Assembly (NCBI GenBank): GCA_023398955.1
Contig: JAEWRL010000026.1
Coordinates: 1-64,000, forward strand
Direction of reading: 5' to 3'
Length of the DNA: 64,000 nucleotides
From: Pseudomonadota bacterium
GTDB taxonomy: Bacteria; Myxococcota_A; Polyangia; Polyangiales; Polyangiaceae
The position numbers were made by a program, and so were the translations under genes. Each line of letters begins with the position of its first letter. Positions within the stretch are counted from its first letter, which is position 1. Of this stretch, positions 35,084 to 43,411 are shown in pieces. The notes under the pieces were generated by a model. That model ran no database searches, had not been told where the DNA came from, and saw nothing but the letters and a program-made list of their open reading frames with translations.

Positions 35084-35102
35084 CCGTCGTCCAGGGCGAC
35101 GG
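35084..35102 (+). terminator. Terminator-like hairpin after the first RCC1 gene
   Basis: CCGTCG (35084-35089) pairs with CGACGG (35097-35102) around a seven-base loop, 34 bases after the stop codon. No T-tract. Confidence 0.3.
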
Positions 35103-35210
35103 GAGCCCCCTGAGCGCTCCATTCTTGCCACTTCTGGCACGGTGTTCTTCAGTGTTTTGATGCTATCGGCGGGCAGGAGTCAGCCATCAGCCGCCAAACC
35201 ACCATTCGCC

Positions 35211-35252
35211 TGATTGCTGATTGCTGATTGCTGATTGCTGATTGCTGATTGC
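35211..35252. repeat. Six tandem TGATTGC heptamers
   Basis: Six perfect copies of a 7-base unit in a non-coding gap. Related but degenerate words (CAATCAGCCGTCAGCAATC) occur near 50713-50735 in another gap. Confidence 0.9.
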
Positions 35253-35605
35253 CAGCATCCCCTTTTGTCACCGCTCCGTCGCGTTAGGAGCGTGAGATTG
35301 CCGCGCCTGCCGTTCCGCTCCTGGGCGGTTGCGCGCCGCTCCAGTGGTAATGGATGCGGTTGTCGCTATGTCGGCTGCCATCCCTTCCGAGTGGTTGAGT
35401 CGAGAGGGTAAAGGTAATGCGCTCGCGTGGACTGTTTGATAATAATACTGGTGAAGTCGTTCATTGATGGGTATTATAGTTTCTCGTGCGCCCAGATGGG
35501 AGCGCGGGTGTGAAGGTGCCCCGGTGCTCGCCAGCGTGGGTGCCAAACGGAATGCTCGTGGTACTGCCGGTGCGGTGAGACGCGTGCATGAACGGAGGGA
35601 AAGGA

Positions 35606-37432
35606 ATGAAAATGAGAATGACAAATAGGACCATCGTTGGATTGCTCGCCGGAGCGGGCGCGCTCGGATTGGTGTCCGCGGCGAGTGCCCAGCAGGCCGA
35701 GGAGTACTCGTACTTCCTGTTGGATCAGACGGGGAGCATGACGCTCTCTGGGCGCTCCGGCACCAGGTGGGATGACGCCGTCAACGCCGCTTTGTCGAAC
35801 ATCGACGACGATATGGAGGCCACTGAAACAGGCGATAATCCGCGCCGTCAGGCCGTGTCGATCTGGACCTTCAGAGACGACGGCACCCAGGTCGGCGCGG
35901 AGCGAATCTGGCCGACGGCGACGGACTCCGTGGGCTGCGAAGCGCCTGCCGTCGTGGAGGCGGCCACGGGTTTCTGCCTGCTCCCCGCCAGCGCTCGTGA
36001 TGCTGCGCGGGTCTGGGCCAACATCGCCGAGAAGGTAGAGGCAATCCGCACCGAGCACCGCGCCGTAGTCGGGCCACGAACGCCCCTCGCGGATTCGCTC
36101 TGCGAGTCGCTGGAGTTCATGAGGCTCAACACGGCAGGGGCGTACAAGACGATCACCCTCGAGTCGGACGGGGACGAGAACCCGGGGGCTCCTCGCACGT
36201 TCTGCTCAGGGCCGAACTCGGTGAGCTCAGTCGAGGCGCCGAGCTTTGCGGAAGGTGGTTACGATTGGGGCTACGACGAAGGAAGCTGGCAGGCAAGAGT
36301 GCTGCGCCGCGCGGTTCGCTTCACGGTTCCCGACGAGGAGGAGGCGGTCGAAGGGCTCGGGCCCCTCGGTGACGAGGACTGGCCGATCTCGAATCTCCGC
36401 TGGCGCGTCGCTGCCCTTTATAACCTGGTCCCCCAGCCCACCACGGCCTCGGCCCGCTTCGCCTTCGCGCTGGCAGCGCCCGACCCGGCCGAGGATCACG
36501 CTGGCACCAGCCTAATGACTCCGCTGTTCGCTGCGATGGCGGCTCCGGCTGATGGCTATATCCCGTCCATGCCCTTGGCGGATCTGTCCCTCTTCCGAGC
36601 GCTGGGTACTTCCACGCCGGATTCCAGCTTCGAGGAGATCGTCCGGGTTCCTGGGGCCGTCTACGGGGTCGACCATGCGCTGCCCGCGGATGTGGACGAC
36701 AGCGGTTGCACAGACATTGCTGACTACCGGATCATGACGCAAGAGGACGTTTGGATGCAGGAGGCTGCCCCACCGCATGAGATCCGCATGCGAGCCGACA
36801 TCACGCGTGACTCCTACGTCAACCTGCTCGACCTCGACATGCTCTTCGATCACTGGGGAGAGGGTTGTCTCAACGCAGTCGGCGCTCCACCGCGGCCCGA
36901 AACGTGCTTCAACGGTATCCAGAGCGGCACGGAGACGGACGTGGATTGCGGCGGGGTTTGCGCTCCTTGTGTCGAGAACGAGATGTGCGGGGATGCGACC
37001 GACTGTGCGAGTCAGGTCTGCGTCGATGGCCTTTGCCAGGCGCCCTCTTGCAGTGACGGCCGCATGAATGGCGACGAAGTCGATGTGGACTGTGGCGGCA
37101 GCGAGTGTGAGCCGTGTGACGCGGGGCTGAGCGCTGTCATCTCCGTTTTCACAGACTGGGGTAGCGGCTTCTGCGCCAATATCGTGGTCACTAACCCGGG
37201 TTCCGAGCCGATCACCGGCTGGGTCATCGAGGCAGAGACTCATGGCACGCGCCTAGGGAACGTGTGGGGTGGCACGACGAGTGCTCCGGCGGGGCTCATT
37301 TCCATCGTGCCAGCTGGCTACAATGCGAGCATCGAGCCTGGTTCGACGAACCGAGGCGTTGGCTTCTGCGCGGACAGGCCGGGCGGCGGTAGCGCGATTC
37401 CTGAGATCCTGGACGTTCTCGCCGACTTCTGA
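35606..37432 (+). CDS. Exported VWA protein with dockerin-like and CBM2-like domains
   Basis: A 608-residue protein. A Sec signal peptide (LLAGAGALGLVSAASAQQ) is followed by a VWA domain from about residue 30 to 300, with a metal-site-like DQTGSM. Next comes a pair of calcium-loop-like segments (DVDDSGCTDIADYRIMTQED and DITRDSYVNLLDLDMLFDHW) that resemble dockerin type I. Two Cys motifs follow (CFNGIQSGTETDVDCGG, and SDGRMNGDEVDVDCGG). The last 100 residues (SVFTDWGSGFCANIVVTNPGSEPITGW onward, in parts) fit a CBM2-like beta-sandwich. GGAGGGAAAGGA lies just upstream of the ATG. It may bind polysaccharide or take part in a surface complex. No cohesin is visible in the window. Confidence 0.7.
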   Translation: MKMRMTNRTIVGLLAGAGALGLVSAASAQQAEEYSYFLLDQTGSMTLSGRSGTRWDDAVNAALSNIDDDMEATETGDNPRRQAVSIWTFRDDGTQVGAERIWPTATDSVGCEAPAVVEAATGFCLLPASARDAARVWANIAEKVEAIRTEHRAVVGPRTPLADSLCESLEFMRLNTAGAYKTITLESDGDENPGAPRTFCSGPNSVSSVEAPSFAEGGYDWGYDEGSWQARVLRRAVRFTVPDEEEAVEGLGPLGDEDWPISNLRWRVAALYNLVPQPTTASARFAFALAAPDPAEDHAGTSLMTPLFAAMAAPADGYIPSMPLADLSLFRALGTSTPDSSFEEIVRVPGAVYGVDHALPADVDDSGCTDIADYRIMTQEDVWMQEAAPPHEIRMRADITRDSYVNLLDLDMLFDHWGEGCLNAVGAPPRPETCFNGIQSGTETDVDCGGVCAPCVENEMCGDATDCASQVCVDGLCQAPSCSDGRMNGDEVDVDCGGSECEPCDAGLSAVISVFTDWGSGFCANIVVTNPGSEPITGWVIEAETHGTRLGNVWGGTTSAPAGLISIVPAGYNASIEPGSTNRGVGFCADRPGGGSAIPEILDVLADF

Positions 37433-37439
37433 GCGGCGC

Positions 37440-37464
37440 GAGGCCGGCAGTACGGCGCGGCCTC
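37440..37464 (+). terminator. Terminator-like hairpin after the VWA gene
   Basis: GAGGCCG (37440-37446) pairs perfectly with CGGCCTC (37458-37464), loop of 11 bases, eight bases after the stop. No T-tract. Confidence 0.4.
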
Positions 37465-37556
37465 CTCACTCCGAGGGGGGCGCGCCGCATTGCGGCCTGG
37501 GCGAGCGGTTCTCCTATGATACACCTGAGCATGGCCGCAGCGAGGGACGGTGCCTG

Positions 37557-39947
37557 GTGAAGGGACGGCGGGAGGAAAGGGGAGCGGCAAGGGGAGCGTC
37601 ACGGTGGTTTGGGGTGAGCGCGCTCGCGTGTCGTGCCGTTGTAATGGTCCTCGGCACCAGCGTGGGACTGGGCTGCGGTGATGGCGGAGGAGGCGGTTCG
37701 GCCGCCACGAGTGGCAGTTCCGGGGCTGCGGGCGCTCCTGGTAGCGCTGGGCTGAACAGCGACGGTGGGATGGTATCGCCTGGGGGGAATACGTTCCCGG
37801 GAGGGGGAGAAGCGGAAGTCCGGGCCGGGGCCGCGGGGGACGTCGCGAGCGGCGGACAGGACGTTACCCTCGCAGGGGCACCGAATGCCGGTGGCTCTGG
37901 AGGCGGAGGCGCAGGTGTGGATGACGGTGCAGGCAATGCCGGGGGAGGTGTCGCCGGGGCTCCCACGTTGCTTGGCGGAGCAACGGGAGCAGGTGGTGGC
38001 GCCGCAGGAGATCGCGGCCTAGGGGGAGCCACCAATCCGGGTGGTGGTGACGGAGGCGGGGGTGTCCACGGCGGAGCGAGCTCTGGAGGTGCTGCGGGCT
38101 CGATGGGAGGCGCTAACGCGGGCGGCGCCGGGAACACTGCGGGCGGCTCCTCAGGGATCGGGGGAGCTGGTGGCGTCGAGGGAGGCTCTGCTGGGTCGGC
38201 CTGGGAAGTCTGTGGTCTGTCGGGCGTTGGCGGAGCCTTCGGCCACCCTGGAGGCGCCGCGGGGGATGGTCCCGCTTGCGTGGACGTCAACGAGCCCACG
38301 AGCTCGGCTGGTGCGGCGCCCGTGCTCCTCGGGCAGCCCTGCACCAGCTCTGGTGCGTTGGCGTGTAACGGCGCCGACCAGGTGCAGGCCCTGATATGCA
38401 GAAGCGGTGCGTGGACTTTGCGAGCGACCTGTGCGGCCGACGACGAGCGATGCGATTCGACCTCCGGCGTGTGTGCGACAATCGTCTCGGAATGCGCGTC
38501 GCGTCAACCGAGCGAAGCCTTCTGCGAGGGCCAGGTCTGGAAGCAATGCGGTCCGGATAGGGTGACCGTTGATGAGGCGCGCTGTTGCGGCGGGTGCTCC
38601 ACAGTTGGCTGTGCGCCGCCGGAATGCGGGGATGGGTACACCCAAGTCGGCGAGGACTGTGATGATGGCAACACTGTCGGCGGGGACGGCTGTGAGGCAG
38701 ATTGTACGCGGTCTAGCATCGTTGCCCTCGCTGCCGGCGAGGCGCACACCTGCGGCCTCACGGCGAGCGGGACCGTGCGCTGCTGGGGTAGGAACGGTCT
38801 TGGTCAGCTCGGGTTGGGACATCGAGAGGACGCCACCCACCGGCATCCCTATGAGCTGGGTGCGGTGCAGCTCGGCGGAGGCGCGATCGCCCTGGCTGCG
38901 GGAGACGACCATACCTGTGCGCTGATGGCGAGCGGTACGGTCCAGTGCTGGGGAGGCAACGACGACGGTCAACTCGGGTTGGGGCACACGGAGCCCATCG
39001 GGGACGACGAACCCCCCAGCGCGGCTTTCTCGACCGTGGCCCTCGACTTGCCAGCTGCTGCCATCGCCGCCAAGGGCAGTGTGAGCTGCGCGTTGCTGGA
39101 GGACGAGAGCGTTCGTTGCTGGGGCAGGAACGAGTACGGGCAGTTGGGGCTCGGTCACACCGAGAGCGTCGGGGATGACGAATCACCGATCGCGGCCGTC
39201 GCGGCGGTGGCGCTCGGAGAAGGGGCGATCGCGATCGCGACCTCTGGGTTGCACGGTTGCGCCATCCTGGCGAGCCATCGCATCCGTTGCTGGGGCAACA
39301 ACGAGCTGAGTCAGCTCGGGTTGGGCACCACGGAGAACGTTGGAGACGACGAGCTCCCTGTCGACGTACCTCCCATCGAGTACGTGGGTACCGCTCAGGC
39401 CTACGCTATCCAAGCCAGCCACTTCCGTACCTGTTCCCTCCGGGACGACGGATACGTGCGGTGTTTCGGCTACAACGGCGATGGTGGCATGGGTCACGGC
39501 TTCGTCTCCGATGATCGGACCTGGGACGCTTCCGTGTGGGGCGCACTCCACTTCGACTGGCCCGCAGTCGCCCTGGCCATGGGCGGCGCTCATACGTGCG
39601 TCCAGCTCCAGAATGTGGAAACTCGTTGCTGGGGGATCAACACATGGGGCCAGCTCGGACTCGGGACGACGACCACCGTGGGTGACGACGAGGAGTTCAG
39701 TCTCGTACCAGCCATCGACTTTGGAACGGACGCACTCGGTCACACCATTCACGCGACGGTGCTGGCCACGGGGAGCGCGCATACTTGTGCGTTCCTCAGC
39801 ACGGGCGAGCTGCGGTGTTGGGGCGACAACACGAGCGGCCAGTTGGGACTTGGCTGCTCGACGCCAGCATCCGCCACCCCCCTTGGGGGCTCGGCCGCGA
39901 CGCGGCCCGTCTTGCTGGACTCCGTCCAGGTGTTTCCCTCGCGCTAA
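37557..39947 (+). CDS. RCC1-repeat lipoprotein, paralogue of 32827-35049
   Basis: A 796-residue protein. The GTG start at 37557 gives a basic leader, a hydrophobic segment and lipobox GLGCG. An in-frame run extends further upstream but overlaps the VWA gene and is unlikely to be used. The spacer (residues 45-235) is rich in Gly, Ala and Ser. A Cys-rich block (CTSSGALACNGADQ, ECGDGYTQVGEDCDDGN) and about eight RCC1 blades (AAGEAHTCGLTASGTVRCWG and similar) follow the same order as in the first RCC1 gene. The two are paralogues with diverged blades, flanking the VWA gene. Confidence 0.75.
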   Translation: MKGRREERGAARGASRWFGVSALACRAVVMVLGTSVGLGCGDGGGGGSAATSGSSGAAGAPGSAGLNSDGGMVSPGGNTFPGGGEAEVRAGAAGDVASGGQDVTLAGAPNAGGSGGGGAGVDDGAGNAGGGVAGAPTLLGGATGAGGGAAGDRGLGGATNPGGGDGGGGVHGGASSGGAAGSMGGANAGGAGNTAGGSSGIGGAGGVEGGSAGSAWEVCGLSGVGGAFGHPGGAAGDGPACVDVNEPTSSAGAAPVLLGQPCTSSGALACNGADQVQALICRSGAWTLRATCAADDERCDSTSGVCATIVSECASRQPSEAFCEGQVWKQCGPDRVTVDEARCCGGCSTVGCAPPECGDGYTQVGEDCDDGNTVGGDGCEADCTRSSIVALAAGEAHTCGLTASGTVRCWGRNGLGQLGLGHREDATHRHPYELGAVQLGGGAIALAAGDDHTCALMASGTVQCWGGNDDGQLGLGHTEPIGDDEPPSAAFSTVALDLPAAAIAAKGSVSCALLEDESVRCWGRNEYGQLGLGHTESVGDDESPIAAVAAVALGEGAIAIATSGLHGCAILASHRIRCWGNNELSQLGLGTTENVGDDELPVDVPPIEYVGTAQAYAIQASHFRTCSLRDDGYVRCFGYNGDGGMGHGFVSDDRTWDASVWGALHFDWPAVALAMGGAHTCVQLQNVETRCWGINTWGQLGLGTTTTVGDDEEFSLVPAIDFGTDALGHTIHATVLATGSAHTCAFLSTGELRCWGDNTSGQLGLGCSTPASATPLGGSAATRPVLLDSVQVFPSR

Positions 39948-40082
39948 ATGGACGAGGGCCACGCGGATGATCTTCAGCGCGGCTCGCGAGGGGGACCGCT
40001 CGCCAAAACCCCTGAAAACCCTTGCGGATGCCGCTTGAGGGATCTCACATGGCGCTCGCCCATTTAGTGGTAAGAGTCGTCA

Positions 40083-40553
40083 ATGAGTTCCTCGCCTGAA
40101 CCAAGGCCGCGCTTGCGATTCGTCAGCCTGTTCGTCCCGAATCTGGACGAGGCTGCACACCAGTACGAGGTTGCGCTTGGCGTCCGAGCCTCGGATGCGG
40201 CGCATTGCGTCCCCATTGCGCACCCCTTCTCGCGCCGGACGCCAGTGGTATTCCTCTTGGGCGACGTCGCCCTTGTCCTCTATGAGTGCGACGGGCGCAC
40301 CACCCATGCAGGCGACGTGGGATTGGGGCTCGAGGAGTCGCCGCGGGCTTTCTCCGAGCGCGCCGCGCGCGCTGGGGGCCGCACCTTCTGGGGGCCCCGG
40401 CCCTTGCCGGGCGATGGCCCCGAGATGTGCATCACCCTACTGCCCACGCACCATTTCTTCGAGGTCGTGGCGCCTCAGACATCCCAAGAGGAGGTCGTTG
40501 CAGCGCGCAGCGAGAACTCGGAGGGAGACCGCGAAGTGCACCAGGGCGGGTGA
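40083..40553 (+). CDS. VOC/glyoxalase-fold protein
   Basis: A 156-residue protein. It begins RLRFVSLFVPNLDEAAHQYE, the usual first strand and helix of the vicinal oxygen chelate fold, and continues with TPVVFLLGDVALVLYECDG and HHFFEVVAP, where a terminal Glu/His pair could bind metal. Only one beta-alpha-beta-beta-beta module pair fits in this length. The substrate is unknown. It is a single gene with no obvious operon partners. Confidence 0.65.
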   Translation: MSSSPEPRPRLRFVSLFVPNLDEAAHQYEVALGVRASDAAHCVPIAHPFSRRTPVVFLLGDVALVLYECDGRTTHAGDVGLGLEESPRAFSERAARAGGRTFWGPRPLPGDGPEMCITLLPTHHFFEVVAPQTSQEEVVAARSENSEGDREVHQGG

Positions 40554-40603
40554 GCTCGCCCCTGCCCGCCGCACGAGGCGCGCTTCTTGCTCGCAGTCCG
40601 TGG

Positions 40604-40780
40604 ATGGCAACAAAACGCGCCCGACTGACTGTTACACCCGAGCAGATCCTGGCTGGCAAGCTTTGCGATTGCGAGAGCTGTGTCCGCGACGGCCCGCATG
40701 AACCGGATTGTCCCGTTCACGACGAGCCCCCAGGCGAGTGCCAGTGCAGTCGCACCGAACAGTCGGAGGGTGCCAGTTGA
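40604..40780 (+). CDS. Small Cys-rich protein (58 residues), uncertain
   Basis: Starts at ATG 40604. The sequence has a basic N-terminus, then CDCESC, DCPVHD and ECQCS, six cysteines and two histidines, which could bind a metal. A longer frame runs on the opposite strand (40475-40894) with no family match, so the coding strand is not settled. Bases 40781-41019 hold nothing I recognise. Confidence 0.35.
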   Translation: MATKRARLTVTPEQILAGKLCDCESCVRDGPHEPDCPVHDEPPGECQCSRTEQSEGAS

Positions 40781-41019
40781 GGAACGGCGAGCCCGTTTCA
40801 GCAGGAACGAGGCACCAATGCTCGAAACGGGGTGCTCCAAACGCACCGTCAGGGTAGCGGCATCGGAGAAGTGCAGGCGTCCGCCCATGAACACAGACTC
40901 TGGATAGATGCGGTCGTCGTGAAGCGGAGTGACAGCCAGATCCGCGGCAGATTGCCACGGCGGATCAAGCCCTGCGGGTCACGCGCGCTTTGATGCCCAG
41001 GCCCGTGCCACTCTCGCCG

Positions 41020-41346
41020 TCAGTCTCGGTCGTCCTCGTCCGGATCGTTGGGTTCCAGCGGGATGTGCCGGCTATCGTTGACGAGCTCCTTGAGTTCTTT
41101 GCCCACTTTGAAGAACGGCAGCCGCTTTGCAGGCACGGGGACAGGCTGGCCCGTGCGCGGGTTCCTGCCGTCGTATGGCTTGTAGGGCCGAACGGTGAAA
41201 CTACCGAAACCCCGAATCTCGATGCCTTCCCCTCGCTGCAGCGCTTCGGTCATCGTCTCGAAGACGCAATTGACTACCAACTCCGCGCGAGCCTTCGTCA
41301 GTTCCCCCCGAGCTGCAATGGCTTCGATGAGCTCGCTCTTCGTCAT
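41020..41346 (-). CDS. ihfB: Integration host factor beta-type DNA-binding protein
   Basis: A 108-residue protein of the HU/IHF family. MTKSELIEAIA opens as in IhfB; IEIRGFGSFTVRPYKPYDGR and NPRTGQPVPVPAKRLPFFKV carry the beta-arm with the intercalating Pro and the GKEL end. It bends DNA as a dimer in the nucleoid. It ends with an acidic tail (EPNDPDEDDRD) longer than usual. It is the last gene of a minus-strand series beginning at 46626, 52 bases after its neighbour's stop. Confidence 0.9.
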   Translation of the reverse strand: MTKSELIEAIAARGELTKARAELVVNCVFETMTEALQRGEGIEIRGFGSFTVRPYKPYDGRNPRTGQPVPVPAKRLPFFKVGKELKELVNDSRHIPLEPNDPDEDDRD

Positions 41347-41398
41347 CCTTCGCCGACCTCCACAACAGCTGGAAGAGTCCGTCGCAAGCCCTGAATTG

Positions 41399-43411
41399 TC
41401 AACGCCTTTTTGGGTGCCTGGGCCCAGCGGGGAGGGTCCGGAAGCTGTCCAGTAGCCACCCGTGCTCGTACACTGTGAGCGTCATCCTGTGCCGACCACG
41501 TTCCAACCATAGCGGCGGGCCCAATAGTGACGCACAGGACTCTGTGGGTAAGGAGGTTTCCCACCGGGTGCCAGCCACCTCGACAGAGGGTGACAGGACG
41601 AGCGGCGCGTCGGTGAGCGCGGCCCACGCCGTCTCGACTCTGTATCGACCGGACCTGCTGACGAACAGCTCCACGACTGCCGACATGGGCTGATCACCGG
41701 TCGGGTGCAAGGCGAGCCCCCGACCGCCTTGGACGCAGGCTTCCGCGGAATGGGCGGGCCTGGCCCAACCGCCGCGGGCCTCCAGAAGGGGCCACTCCAT
41801 CGCCGCCTCGAAGGGCGCCTCGGAAGCGGGCGAGTACACGGACAACGTATGTGTCCCGCGCGTGGGATCGAAGAAGTACGTGTAGCCGTGGGTCTGGTCC
41901 AGCTCCTGAAGCAACACCCTGTCGTGGGCTCCGCCGGAGTATCTTGCCACCGTGATGGCACCGGCGTTTTCGGTTGGATTGTGTCCCAGGTTGAAAGCGT
42001 GATCGGTGTTGACGAACACGACGCCCGACTCGATGCCCTGGGCCGCCAGGGCACTGGCATAGAACATGGGTGCGCCGCCTTCGCGCTCGGCCAATGCCCG
42101 GTGTTCGAAGGACGTGTGCAGAGCAAATCCGAGTAGGCTGCCCGCGAATGCGACACTGGTCCACCAACGTTGCAATACGAGTCCACCCAGGAGTGCGTGT
42201 TCGAGTGGCAGGAGGTCGGCGAAGAGGCGTGCACCGCCCCCCGGGTAGTTCCCATCGAAGTAGAACGGCACGTAGCCTGCGATGAGGCAAACGATGGCGA
42301 CGATCACCAGCTTTCCCGCGTGCGTGTGCCGAACGCGCCAGGCAGCCCATGGCACCAACAGCGCGACGAGCTCGATGTTTGCCACGTCCATCAGATGCAG
42401 GCGAAGGCGCCGCCCGGTGGACGCCAGCCCTTCCAGGACGCCGTGTCCTTCCGGGAGAAACTGGCGGACGAAATCACCGTGTTCATGGAGGCAGCCGATG
42501 CCCGCTCCAAACCCATAGCGGAAGCAGCCCACTGGGCCGTCGGCGAGCAGGTAGTAGCGAAGGTGACTCGAGCCCCAGGGGCTCCCCGTCGCCGCTTGCT
42601 GGTGCCAAGCGAGCAGAGCCAGCCCGGGCAGCAGGGCGAGACCCGTCAAGCCGACGCTCGCCCACGTGCGCCAATTCCAGAGAGCCATCGCGAGCACGAC
42701 TAGCCCCACCACGCCGCTCACCGGGCGTGTCGCGACCAGCATGCCCACCGTAAACCCCACGACGGCCGGTGCCGAGCGCCGGGAGCTGGTGCCAAACAGG
42801 ACGCTCGTTGCTAGCAGCAGGGCGGCCCAACCATGCGACATCGTATCGGACGTGTGGTAGCGAAGCGTGGCGCAGAGCACACTGAATGCCGCCGCAACAC
42901 ATGCAGCATCGCGGCGCTGCCACAACCTGAGCCCCAGCCGGAAGGTCACCAAGGCGAGCATCGCTGCGATCAGGGGGCCCACGAGCAGCGGGAACCCGAG
43001 CAAGACACCGAGGGACAGCGCAAGGGGGTAACCCGGTGGGAAGACGACGGCGAGCTGCTCGGAACCCGGTGCGGTCAAGAGGAAGCGGCCCCGGAAGGAG
43101 GCGGTGGGACCAATCACGGAGAAACTCGGCTTGCCCTGTGCAAGGGCGTGGGCCTCGAGCCAGTACGCCGTGGCATCGATGATGCGGGGGCCGCCTCGGA
43201 GATAGTACGTCACATAGGCGAGTGAGAGCAGAGCGGCGAGGCAGGCAAGGACCGGCACCGTCGCACGCGAGCGCACGAGACGTTCCCAGGGCAGCGGCCG
43301 CATCGCGAGGAAGACCACCACGCCGGCCCCGGCCAATGCCAGCCACGCGACGGGATCCGGGGGTACACCGAACCCCCGGAGAGGGCCGCTCAGTTCGGTT
43401 GCGCCGCCCAT
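41399..43411 (-). CDS. GT-C type membrane glycosyltransferase
   Basis: A 670-residue protein with about ten membrane helices. GGPRIIDATAYWLEAHALAQG after the first helices is the Asp-bearing loop of GT39/PMT-like enzymes. A C-terminal extracytoplasmic domain of about 210 residues is predicted to be beta-rich. It starts inside the end of the upstream gene (22-base overlap), so they are co-translated. It probably transfers a sugar from a polyprenyl-phosphate donor to an exported acceptor. Confidence 0.7.
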   Translation of the reverse strand: MGGATELSGPLRGFGVPPDPVAWLALAGAGVVVFLAMRPLPWERLVRSRATVPVLACLAALLSLAYVTYYLRGGPRIIDATAYWLEAHALAQGKPSFSVIGPTASFRGRFLLTAPGSEQLAVVFPPGYPLALSLGVLLGFPLLVGPLIAAMLALVTFRLGLRLWQRRDAACVAAAFSVLCATLRYHTSDTMSHGWAALLLATSVLFGTSSRRSAPAVVGFTVGMLVATRPVSGVVGLVVLAMALWNWRTWASVGLTGLALLPGLALLAWHQQAATGSPWGSSHLRYYLLADGPVGCFRYGFGAGIGCLHEHGDFVRQFLPEGHGVLEGLASTGRRLRLHLMDVANIELVALLVPWAAWRVRHTHAGKLVIVAIVCLIAGYVPFYFDGNYPGGGARLFADLLPLEHALLGGLVLQRWWTSVAFAGSLLGFALHTSFEHRALAEREGGAPMFYASALAAQGIESGVVFVNTDHAFNLGHNPTENAGAITVARYSGGAHDRVLLQELDQTHGYTYFFDPTRGTHTLSVYSPASEAPFEAAMEWPLLEARGGWARPAHSAEACVQGGRGLALHPTGDQPMSAVVELFVSRSGRYRVETAWAALTDAPLVLSPSVEVAGTRWETSLPTESCASLLGPPLWLERGRHRMTLTVYEHGWLLDSFRTLPAGPRHPKRR

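Larger units (their letters stand above)
35050..35605. other. Intergenic gap between RCC1 and VWA genes
   Basis: 556 bases with no recognised gene. It holds a hairpin (35084-35102) near its start and a heptamer tandem repeat (35211-35252). The remainder presumably contains the promoter for the VWA protein. Confidence 0.45.

Noticed and set aside
35211..35252. CRISPR-like repeat
   Set aside because: The units are seven bases long with no spacers, and no cas gene is nearby. The 9-bp array at 1627 fails for the same reasons.
28690..38344. Pro-rich open frames on the minus strand at 28690-29376, 30833-31531, 32745-33461 and 37514-38344
   Set aside because: They are the reverse complement of Gly-rich spacers (GGC/GGA codons read as GCC/TCC). 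None has a start signal or family motif.
40475..40894. 139-codon minus-strand frame with a hydrophobic stretch
   Set aside because: It overlaps the end of the VOC gene, lacks a ribosome-binding site and has no family match. I kept the small plus-strand Cys-rich ORF only as a weak call.
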